Shown: positions 30,194 through 37,158 of the stretch, piece after piece | Position numbering within the stretch: position 1 is the stretch's first letter | Layout of the letters: every line of letters begins with the position of its first letter | Assembly (NCBI GenBank): GCA_021155915.1 | Contig: JAJNBE010000024.1 | Coordinates: 1 to 49,248, forward strand | DNA length: 49,248 nucleotides | Direction: 5' to 3' | DNA from: Solimicrobium sp. | GTDB lineage: Bacteria > Pseudomonadota > Gammaproteobacteria > Burkholderiales > Burkholderiaceae_D | Position numbers and translations under genes: made by a program | Notes under the pieces: generated by a model | The model's database searches: none | The model's input: the letters and a program-made list of their open reading frames with translations, nothing else | What the model was told of the DNA's origin: nothing

Positions 30194-32032
30194 ATGGCAC
30201 TTCATCTCGTTGGCGAATCTATCGATAAAGCTCGCGCTCATCACCAAGCAGAGGCAGGGAAGCTCCAACAGCTAATGCGTGGCATATATGTAGACGCAGA
30301 CGATAACATCGATGAGATGGTATTAAAGCATGCCGTTAGAATTGCTTTCTATCTTTACTCCAATGCCTACCTATCCGGGATAAGTGCTAGCTCACTAAGC
30401 CCGACGGCGGATGGACGACTTTTTATTACTAGCCGCCGCTCGCAAAGAACACGCATCCGCTCACTGGAAATTATTCAAAACAAAGCGCCCTCAGCACCCT
30501 CACTTAGTTCCGCCATTATCGAAGATGGGATAGGTGAGTTTGTGGCCAATGTCTCATCAATTCGTCAGCGTTTTTTAGAGGCATTCCGAATGCGCAGCGA
30601 ACATGCCACGTCCATTGACAGCTCTACACGAGAAGCTGTGGCGGCACGCTTGGTTGCCGAATATGGTAGCCCAAAGGACGCTGCTGATGCGGTCTGGGTT
30701 TTGGCGCGGCAAAATGAATGGTATAAGGAAGGAGAGCAAGCTGAGCGTTTTCTACTACGCAATCTTGCCCTTCCACTTGTCCGTAATGAGGCTGCTTTCA
30801 ACCTCATTGTGGCGTGGCACGCTCAACCAATTGGCAATTTAATGCATGATGGGTTCGAGTGGCGCTGGCAACCAAATACAAGCGGCGCCCCTTTACTCGT
30901 CAGACAAACAGCGCCGGGGAAGCTCCCGCCGTTCATTGTTTCCATACTTCCGGAAGGCTGGCTCGCCTCGGTCCTACACCATCCAGACGCAAGAACCGCA
31001 CTTCGTTCCGGCAAACGATATATGTCAAACATCACCATCGTAGAAAATCAATACGACCTTGTAACGTTACCTGCCGACGTGCTGACAACGCGCCTCAATC
31101 CGTATCAGGCGCGTGGCCTTTTTACTGGAACCTATAAAGGACCTGGCCGAGACGCTATAGAGCAGGACTTTGAACGTAATTTAGCGCAAATCTATGAATA
31201 CAACGACACCCCAAGACTCTCAGGTATTCAGATCAAAGCGCCGATGTTTCTGGACGTCGATGGCACATTGTCACCCAGCATTGGACGACCATTCACACAT
31301 ATTCTCAAACCTGCTGGTACAACCGGATTTGAATTTCTACCGGTTATCGAATGGCTCTCTGTTGAGCTGGGCCGAACGGTCGGTTTCAGTGCTCCTCAAA
31401 ACGTACTTATCATCATGCCAGACGAAATGCCTCCGGCTCTACTTATAGAGCGATTTGATATTCGCACCGACATCGGTGACAAACGCTTATTGGCAATGGA
31501 AGATATGTGTTCTGTTCTCGACCTTCCGCCCGAAGCAAAGTATGAAGGTACCATTGAGAAGATAGCTAATGCTGTCCGACCACTTTCGACGGCGCCTGAA
31601 GAAGATCTTCTGCTCCTGCTTAAACGCGCTCTATTCGCATGGCTGATCGCCGATGGAGACATGCACCTTAAAAACATCGCCCTGCTTAAAATTGCGCAGC
31701 CAGAAAATAGACAATTTAGCTCTGTAAGGATTGCCCCTTTATACGACGCCGTAACAACACGCGTGTTTCCAAGATTGGGGCATGACCGTATGGCCTTAAA
31801 AATAAACGGCAAGGACAATAAACTACACCGCGCTGATTTTCTAAAACTAGCAAACACCGTTGGGATTCGCACCAAAAATGCCGAATCAGCCATCGAGGAA
31901 ATCCTGAGTAACCTTACAAAAGCGATTAACCAAATCCGTCTTCCTGACCTTCTTAAGCACCGGGCAGCGGCGGACGCAATGGCCGCAAACATGCTTGAGA
32001 TTTGTCATTCACAAATAAAATCATTTTCGTAG
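30194..32032 (+). CDS. HipA-family kinase fused to an AbiEi/regulator-like N-terminal domain
   Basis: This 612-residue protein combines an N-terminal region (about 1-190) resembling AbiEi-type antitoxin/winged-helix proteins (LMRGIYVDADDNIDEMVLKHAVRIAFYLYSNAYLS, RRSQRTRIRSLEIIQ) with a HipA kinase. Kinase motifs are SGIQIK (343-348), ATP-binding HILKP with Lys372 (369-373), the catalytic loop ADGDMHLKN with Asp489 and Asn494, and metal-binding Asp518 in APLYDAV. The position normally holding the autophosphorylated serine of the SxxGxQxK loop appears to be Arg341. No separate hipB lies beside it. HipA kinases phosphorylate targets such as glutamyl-tRNA synthetase; whether this one is toxic is unknown. 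Two inverted repeats precede it, suggesting self-repression. Confidence 0.85.
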   Translation: MALHLVGESIDKARAHHQAEAGKLQQLMRGIYVDADDNIDEMVLKHAVRIAFYLYSNAYLSGISASSLSPTADGRLFITSRRSQRTRIRSLEIIQNKAPSAPSLSSAIIEDGIGEFVANVSSIRQRFLEAFRMRSEHATSIDSSTREAVAARLVAEYGSPKDAADAVWVLARQNEWYKEGEQAERFLLRNLALPLVRNEAAFNLIVAWHAQPIGNLMHDGFEWRWQPNTSGAPLLVRQTAPGKLPPFIVSILPEGWLASVLHHPDARTALRSGKRYMSNITIVENQYDLVTLPADVLTTRLNPYQARGLFTGTYKGPGRDAIEQDFERNLAQIYEYNDTPRLSGIQIKAPMFLDVDGTLSPSIGRPFTHILKPAGTTGFEFLPVIEWLSVELGRTVGFSAPQNVLIIMPDEMPPALLIERFDIRTDIGDKRLLAMEDMCSVLDLPPEAKYEGTIEKIANAVRPLSTAPEEDLLLLLKRALFAWLIADGDMHLKNIALLKIAQPENRQFSSVRIAPLYDAVTTRVFPRLGHDRMALKINGKDNKLHRADFLKLANTVGIRTKNAESAIEEILSNLTKAINQIRLPDLLKHRAAADAMAANMLEICHSQIKSFS

Positions 32033-32121
32033 GGTTTGGCTAATGGCCACCCTACCTCGATTCCTAAAATTACACCTTTCTTTAGTGGCGCCATTATGCC
32101 GAAAACGGGTGGCTTCTTTAT

Positions 32122-32184
32122 ACCGAAATTTGACAGTTCGAAATCAGCACTCCTACAGTCTGCCCCTGCCAAGTTAACCGGACC
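32122..32184 (-). pseudogene. Fragment of a pentapeptide-repeat gene
   Basis: The minus strand encodes GPVNLAGADCRSADFELSNFG, two to three pentapeptide units close to INLAGADCRGADFGAV of the protein at 5475-6362. In one 38-base stretch, 32 bases agree. No complete gene surrounds it, so it is a remnant of a related gene. Confidence 0.6.
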
Positions 32185-32188
32185 ACAA

Positions 32189-32437
32189 GATTGGAGTATT
32201 GTCGATAACGATATTGAAGAATTATTGGGACAATGCCCCAATTCTCTGATCGTTATTGATAAAACATATCAGGAATACTCACAGAAACCTACAAGTGACC
32301 TTAATGAAATCAGACGGTTATTAGATTTGTCAGGAGTAGAAGTTGAATCCCTTGTTCACCAAACTGATAACTCTATAAGGGTAACAGTTGGAAATATAGA
32401 AGAGAATAATAAATTTTTATCTATTATGAAATTTTGA
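32189..32437 (+). pseudogene. Internally deleted HisC-like aminotransferase remnant
   Basis: The plus frame joins two parts of a histidinol-phosphate-aminotransferase-like enzyme. DIEELLGQCPNSLIVIDKTYQEYSQ matches the PLP-fold segment before the catalytic lysine (usual form IVxDEAYxEF), and GVEVESLVHQTDNSIRVTVGNIEENNKFLSIMK matches the C-terminal end (IRVTxGxxEEN). The roughly 150-200 residues normally between them, including the PLP lysine, are missing, and there is no N-terminus. The frame extends upstream to an ATG at 32036 through the antisense pentapeptide fragment, which cannot be genuine. It sits 25 nt before the exporter gene, perhaps its former operon partner. Confidence 0.65.
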
Positions 32438-32462
32438 GCTTCGGCTTTCCAAGGAAAACTGT

Positions 32463-33632
32463 ATGAATCTACCTTTCTTAATGATTGCACTAACCTCGTT
32501 GGGGCTACTGTGTAGTGATATTCACGTTTCGGTACAACCAGTTATAAAATCATATTTTCAAGCTACAACGTCTGAAGTGCAGGCTTTGATGACTTTTTTT
32601 TTTGGAGGCACTGTTGCCGCAGCTCTGATCTCGGGAGCTATAAGTGATCTGTATGGACGAAGGCCCTGCGTTTTATTTGCTACTGTATTAATGGTATTAA
32701 GTAATGCCGTACTTTCTTTTGCAGATAACCTTACACTGATGATGGTAGCCAGATTTTTCCAAGGGGCTGCCGCGGGGGCCATAAGCGTACTCTGCTATAC
32801 CGTTATCCAAGACTGCTCATCTCTCCCCATAACAAAGCAAAAGAATATTGCAAATTTAGGGATAGTATTAGTATTTATTCCTTCTCTTTCGCCAATTCTT
32901 GGAGGGAGTATTGCCGAAATATTCGGTTGGAGAGCCGTGTTTTATGTTACCTCTTTTCTCAGTTTATTTGCCCTGATATTAACCTTCTTCACACTAAAAG
33001 AAACTAATTTCGATAAAGTTAAATCCATTCGTATCAGTGCATTACTCAGCTCTGCTAAAATAGTAATTACAAACCGACAATTTAATGACCACGTTTTAAT
33101 TTATCCAGTGTTATTAATAGGCTACTGGATTTTTATAACCAGCTCCTCATTCGAAATCACTAACCAGTACAAAAGTTCATTGTCAGAATACAAGTATTTA
33201 CTATTTATTGTAGTGGTAATGTTTGCTTTGGGTAACTTTTTTGTAAAATATCTTATCAAACATTACCTGGCCACAGTCGTTATCATTGCCGGTGTAGTTA
33301 TTTGCCTAATCGGGAGCCTCATATTATTACTAGGCAATCCTTTTGGTAGTTTATATATTTACGTTCTTGGCAATATGGCTTTCAGCTTTGGATTAGGATT
33401 GATATTCTCACCTCTTACCTATCTCACTATGTCTGCTGTTCCCGACCATCGGGGCATAAGTGCTACCATACGCTCGGTATTAAATATGCTGGCTTCTCTA
33501 GTGGGAGCGGGAATAGCTCAGATTGCTTATCTCAACGACGTCACAATTAATATAATAATGGTGATTATTACGTTATTAGCTTTGGGACTGATTAAATTAT
33601 CGAGTCGTCCTAGGCTTTTCCCCGAAAAATAA
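32463..33632 (+). CDS. MFS exporter, Bcr/CflA drug-resistance type
   Basis: The 389-residue protein has about 12 membrane helices and the short N-terminus of the Bcr/CflA family of proton-driven exporters. Motif A appears as GAISDLYGRRPCVL between helices 2 and 3 (about 57-70), helix 4 contains RFFQGAAAGAISVLCYTVIQD, and helix 5 has the motif C-like region IPSLSPILGGSIAEIFGWRAVF. An AAGGA ribosome site precedes the ATG. The substrate cannot be read from the sequence. It lies in the accessory segment beside rlmJ, after the hisC-like remnant, and could have exported a product related to that lost enzyme. Confidence 0.85.
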   Translation: MNLPFLMIALTSLGLLCSDIHVSVQPVIKSYFQATTSEVQALMTFFFGGTVAAALISGAISDLYGRRPCVLFATVLMVLSNAVLSFADNLTLMMVARFFQGAAAGAISVLCYTVIQDCSSLPITKQKNIANLGIVLVFIPSLSPILGGSIAEIFGWRAVFYVTSFLSLFALILTFFTLKETNFDKVKSIRISALLSSAKIVITNRQFNDHVLIYPVLLIGYWIFITSSSFEITNQYKSSLSEYKYLLFIVVVMFALGNFFVKYLIKHYLATVVIIAGVVICLIGSLILLLGNPFGSLYIYVLGNMAFSFGLGLIFSPLTYLTMSAVPDHRGISATIRSVLNMLASLVGAGIAQIAYLNDVTINIIMVIITLLALGLIKLSSRPRLFPEK

Positions 33633-34028
33633 CTACTCTATTTAAGCGAAACCTTTTGATTGATTGTTTAGCTAAAAACAACAACAACCGTGATTAATAA
33701 GCAACCGCCAATTTTAAGAGACTTAAGCATGCGACTTTTTCGATACAAATAAAATGTTTAGCTACTTTCTGCTGTTTTTTGTCTGAATCTCTGACCACTC
33801 TCAGAGAGGCTCTCACTGTTATAAATATATCAGCATAGTAAATTGTTTTTACTTCTAAAGTATTAAATCCTGACTTCCGCACTTATTAATTAAAAAAAGC
33901 GTAACCCTTTGTTTTAAAAAATCAAAAAAAATTAGGCACTACATTATTATGAAATAATCGTTTTAGTGTTTCGATCCTTATTGAGGTTAAATGCCCGGTA
34001 AATTTTGCTCGCGGTTTGCGAGAATTTA
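33633..34028. other. AT-rich gene-free stretch
   Basis: About 400 bp between the exporter and the end of rlmJ show no convincing coding frame; short minus-strand frames lack family features and ribosome sites. The base composition is visibly more AT-rich than the flanking genes, in keeping with acquired DNA. Confidence 0.45.
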
Positions 34029-34066
34029 GATTACGCATTGGGATATCCAAAAATAGTTTCGTTATT
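34029..34066 (+). repeat. Direct repeat copy 2 (island right boundary, rlmJ 3' end)
   Basis: This is the partner of 29044-29081 (34/38 identical). It contains the last 11 codons and the stop of rlmJ. The four differences change T/S, F/L, G/E and N/Y in the encoded tail. Confidence 0.8.
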
Positions 34067-34963
34067 GCGCCCTGTCGGCACGGCTCCTTGACCACTTTCC
34101 AGAGTAAATTTTGCCTCAGTGTCATTCCCCAGTACTTTGACCAAATAGGGCATAACTTCGTTCAACATCGCTTCCATCACCCAGGGGGGGTTAATGATGA
34201 ACATCCCACTGCTGTACAACCCAAAGCCATCCGGCATCGGTTGGCTTACGGATAAAGTCACATTTAACCAACTCTCCGCTGGCAATTGCGATAATTTTCT
34301 GCCTAATTCGCGTGACTCCTGGCGCTGCAATATCGGATACCATACCGCATACGTCCCACCTGGAAAACGCTGGAGTGTATCTGCCAATGATTCTTTAACA
34401 CGCTTATAATCGCGCTTGTCTTCATAAGATGGGTCCATCAACACCAAAGCTCGACGTTGCTGTGGTGGTAACAATGCTTTCAATCCATCGAAACCATCAC
34501 TAGCCATAACCATAACCCGTTTGCCTCGTGCTTTTCTACCTTGCTCTGCCTGATGCAGCTCACGTTTATGCATATTTCCAGACAAAATCTTGACATCGCT
34601 TGGGTGCATTTCAAATAATCGCAGACGGTCTTCCAACCTCATCATATATTCTGCACAATAAGGTGACCCCGGGTAATAGCGCAGTTTTCCACTTGGATTT
34701 AATGATTTAACGACGTTAACATATTCTCCTAAAGCAAGAGGCAAGTCTTTTTTATCCCATAATTTAGCAATACCGTCTTCAAACTCGGCATTTTTAGCCG
34801 CATAACCTGTATCTAAAGCATAAAGACCAGCACCGGCGTGTGTATCTATATACATAAACGGTGCTTCTTTTTGTCCCATGTATTTTAATAATTGGATGGC
34901 AATAAAATGCTTTAACACATCCGCATGATTACCTGCATGAAATGCGTGACGATAACTAAACAT
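34031..34963 (-). CDS. rlmJ: RlmJ, 23S rRNA A2030 N6-methyltransferase
   Basis: The 310-residue protein starts with the unmistakable RlmJ N-terminus FSYRHAFHAGNHADVLKHF, followed by YIDTHAGAGLYALD (SAM site, about 38-51), LRYYPGSP (94-101), and FEMHPSD. The catalytic motif is DPSY (177-180) where E. coli has DPPY; the block DPSYEDKRDY is a common variant. NPPW follows at the C-terminal side. It methylates A2030 of 23S rRNA. Its last codons form one copy of the direct repeat bounding the 5-kb segment downstream. Confidence 0.95.
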   Translation of the reverse strand: MFSYRHAFHAGNHADVLKHFIAIQLLKYMGQKEAPFMYIDTHAGAGLYALDTGYAAKNAEFEDGIAKLWDKKDLPLALGEYVNVVKSLNPSGKLRYYPGSPYCAEYMMRLEDRLRLFEMHPSDVKILSGNMHKRELHQAEQGRKARGKRVMVMASDGFDGLKALLPPQQRRALVLMDPSYEDKRDYKRVKESLADTLQRFPGGTYAVWYPILQRQESRELGRKLSQLPAESWLNVTLSVSQPMPDGFGLYSSGMFIINPPWVMEAMLNEVMPYLVKVLGNDTEAKFTLESGQGAVPTGRNNETIFGYPNA

Positions 34964-34991
34964 AGGAGTTTCTTAGGTTGATAGTAAGAAC

Positions 34992-35007
34992 GGCAGCAAA
35001 TGCTGCC
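34992..35007 (-). terminator. Hairpin downstream of holB-pilZ
   Basis: GGCAGC-AAAT-GCTGCC makes a 6-bp stem about 80 bp after the pilZ stop. On the minus strand it is followed by GTTCTTACT, a weak T-run, so it is a modest terminator candidate. Confidence 0.45.
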
Positions 35008-35089
35008 ATAAGAATAAGCTTACTGAAGAAGCTGGAATAAAGAGTTAAGGCTTAGATTTACTTTTCGTTGCGCAATCCAATGGCGCACA

Positions 35090-35491
35090 TCAGAGAGTGT
35101 GCGTAACATGTGTTGAATGCAATGCTGCTCCCAGCAAGTCTTCGATTCGTTGCCGCGCCCGTGTCCCGCTCTCATCATCCGCAAAGTGCACCCCAATTCC
35201 TTGCGATTTTCCATTACCTGCTGTTGACGGTGTAACCCACGCGACCTTACCAGCAATCGAATATTTTTCCGAATCGCCCAACAAGGTCAGAACCAGATAA
35301 ACTTCTTCACCAAGATGATAGCCTTTACTGGTAGGAACAAAAATCCCACTATTCTTCAGAAAGGGCATATACGCCGCATGTAATGACTCTTTCTCTCTGA
35401 TAACTAACGAGAGGACAGGTGGACGTAACGCAGCTGAGGTGGATGGCATTACGTTTAAGGGTGTATCAATCATTACAGGTTTCTCTTTCAT
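35090..35491 (-). CDS. pilZ: PilZ-domain protein (type IV pilus PilZ type)
   Basis: The 133-residue protein resembles type IV pilus PilZ: PPVLSLVIREKESLHAAYMPFLKNSGIFVPTSKGYHLGEEVYLVLTLLGDSEKYSIAGKVAWVTP, then GKSQGIGVHFAD. Like other PilZ of this class it lacks the RxxxR motif needed to bind cyclic di-GMP. The classical PilZ supports pilus assembly through FimX/PilB in Pseudomonas and Xanthomonas. It follows holB by 3 nt, the holB-pilZ order common in gammaproteobacteria. No other pilus gene is in the window. Confidence 0.9.
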   Translation of the reverse strand: MKEKPVMIDTPLNVMPSTSAALRPPVLSLVIREKESLHAAYMPFLKNSGIFVPTSKGYHLGEEVYLVLTLLGDSEKYSIAGKVAWVTPSTAGNGKSQGIGVHFADDESGTRARQRIEDLLGAALHSTHVTHTL

Positions 35492-35494
35492 GAG

Positions 35495-36571
35495 TTACAA
35501 ACGATCACAGGATTGAACATAGTCTAATAACATCTCCTCTAGTACTAAGACATGCGATAAAGGGTGTTCGGCTACTGCGCACCGTTGCGTGTTTTCGTCC
35601 AAAAGAGTAAGTAAATCAGACAAATTAACTAAGGCAGCGATTCTTTCTATTTCGTGTCGATAACGTGGATAATATCGAATTTTTCCAGATAGCTTAAAGG
35701 AAAAAAGGTCATATAACCAGCGCTGCATCCAGGAAACAATTAATGAGATGGATGTTTTTTGCAATTTATTGGCCGTTTTTAACGCTCCATTTACGTCGGG
35801 CTGATGTAAGTAACGAAAAAATTCCTGCTGCTGCTCTTGTGTATCCGCCTGCGAAGCGGCGAAGGCTGCTAGAGGAGCACCGCCCTGCTCGGCTAAAAAC
35901 TGCTCAGGCTCAGTTGTATTCTGTTGAGCTAACCAAGCTGCTGCTTGCTCTATTTCAGGCAATGATAACGCAAATTGATGACAGCGCGAAATCAAGGTGG
36001 GAAGTAAGGAATTAACACTAGACGTCACCAATATAAAAATGGTATCGGGACCTGGTTCTTCCAGCGATTTTAGTATGGCATTTGCAGCGCTAGTATTCAT
36101 GCTCTCGGCAGGATAGATAACTATAACCCGCCTTCCTTGCCTGTGCGTAGAAATAGTCATGAACTCAGACAAATTTCGAACTTGATTTATGACGATTTCT
36201 TTGGAAGGCGCTCTGGCAGACTTAGCAGTTAAGCCAGTCGATTTAGAAGTACTTTTAGTGTCAGCCGCCGGCGCTTCCTCTTGCTCTGCGGAATGCCCTT
36301 CAGCACTATCTGTTTCTAAAATTTCCGGCCGAAGGCGACGATAGTCGGGATGGCTATATTGGCTAAACCAACCACATGAAATACACATGCCACAAGCTTG
36401 ACCGTCCGATAGAGGCGATTCACATAACAAAGATTGCGCTAACCATTCAGCAAAGTGTGTTTTGCCAATACCTTTTGGTCCATGTAACAAAATAGCATGG
36501 GGCCAGCGAGAATGAAGTTGCTGCAATTGCGCCCACGCTTGGTATTGCCACGGATAAAGTGTTGACGTCAT
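35495..36571 (-). CDS. holB: DNA polymerase III delta' subunit
   Basis: The 358-residue protein is the clamp-loader delta' subunit. The start YPWQYQAWAQLQQ and the Walker-A-like GPKGIGKT (31-38) lead to a four-cysteine zinc module (Cys50, Cys60, Cys63, Cys66). A Ser/Thr/Ala-rich insertion (about 95-125) precedes KEIVINQVRNLSEFMTIS, then RVIVIYPAESMNTSAANAILKSLEEPGPDTIFILVTSSVNSLLPTLISRCH, the characteristic sensor region. It cooperates with HolA and DnaX to load the beta clamp. pilZ follows 3 nt downstream; a usual tmk partner upstream is missing, replaced by a divergent PIN gene. Confidence 0.95.
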   Translation of the reverse strand: MTSTLYPWQYQAWAQLQQLHSRWPHAILLHGPKGIGKTHFAEWLAQSLLCESPLSDGQACGMCISCGWFSQYSHPDYRRLRPEILETDSAEGHSAEQEEAPAADTKSTSKSTGLTAKSARAPSKEIVINQVRNLSEFMTISTHRQGRRVIVIYPAESMNTSAANAILKSLEEPGPDTIFILVTSSVNSLLPTLISRCHQFALSLPEIEQAAAWLAQQNTTEPEQFLAEQGGAPLAAFAASQADTQEQQQEFFRYLHQPDVNGALKTANKLQKTSISLIVSWMQRWLYDLFSFKLSGKIRYYPRYRHEIERIAALVNLSDLLTLLDENTQRCAVAEHPLSHVLVLEEMLLDYVQSCDRL

Positions 36572-36601
36572 TTTTTTTAATTTATTTCACCGAAAGCTCT
36601 A

Positions 36602-37084
36602 ATGATACAGAAATCAACCGAAAATCGCCTAGTTCTGGTATTAGATACTAATGTATGCCTTGATCTTTTTATATTTCATGACCCGCGGTGGGATAAATTA
36701 TTATCAGGTCTTCTGGAAAAGAAACTGGTGGCCATTACAAAAAAAAGCTGTCGCGATGAATGGCTGGCGGTGCTTCATTACAAACAATTGCCGGTAAATG
36801 ACGATAACCGTTCTGCCATTATCCGCGCTTTTGATAATCTCATTCGTTGTGTGGATTCGGAGTTGTTAAGTCCCATAGCTGCTGTTGCGCCTACGTCCGT
36901 AATTAAATTGCCTATATGTACTGACCCTGATGACCAACAATTTATGGAGCTGGCGCGCGATTTCAACGCTACACATTTGATTACTAAGGATAAAGCCCTA
37001 TTAAAATGTGCTAAAAGAGTAGCGCAATACCACTCTTTTAAAATTTTTTCGCCGGAAATTTTTTTAAAAACGGTGGTGTTCTAA
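36602..37084 (+). CDS. PIN-domain protein (putative ribonuclease, toxin-like family)
   Basis: The 160-residue protein matches the PIN family often annotated as a putative toxin component (COG1569-type). Acidic residues expected for a metal-dependent nuclease are present: Asp15 in VLVLDTN, Asp108/Asp110/Asp111 with Glu116 in CTDPDDQQFMELA, and Asp130 in LITKDKALL. No small antitoxin gene lies directly upstream; the preceding gene is the divergent holB. In this family solitary genes are common and a housekeeping RNase role is as likely as toxicity. It ends convergent to the Sel1-repeat gene with a hairpin between them. Confidence 0.85.
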   Translation: MIQKSTENRLVLVLDTNVCLDLFIFHDPRWDKLLSGLLEKKLVAITKKSCRDEWLAVLHYKQLPVNDDNRSAIIRAFDNLIRCVDSELLSPIAAVAPTSVIKLPICTDPDDQQFMELARDFNATHLITKDKALLKCAKRVAQYHSFKIFSPEIFLKTVVF

Positions 37085-37101
37085 TTTGATATGAAGGGTA
37101 T

Positions 37102-37134
37102 TGCGAAAATTACGGCCTCCTTAATTTTTTCGCA
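37102..37134. terminator. Hairpin between convergent genes
   Basis: TGCGAAAATTA (37102-37112) pairs with TAATTTTTTCGCA (37122-37134) apart from two bulged T residues. A/T-rich arms on both sides fit a bidirectional terminator for the PIN and Sel1-repeat genes. Confidence 0.5.
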
Positions 37135-37158
37135 GCATCACCAAAGAAAAATATAAAA

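Noticed and set aside
31396..31992. 198-codon frame antisense to the HipA gene
   Set aside because: It mirrors the kinase coding sequence; no ribosome site or family motif, and the plus-strand kinase motifs are intact.
32036..32437. Functional 133-residue protein
   Set aside because: The first third is antisense to pentapeptide codons and the rest is an aminotransferase with its middle missing; best read as remnants.
36602..37084. Complete PIN toxin-antitoxin pair
   Set aside because: No small antitoxin frame lies directly upstream or downstream; the flanks are holB and the Sel1-repeat gene.
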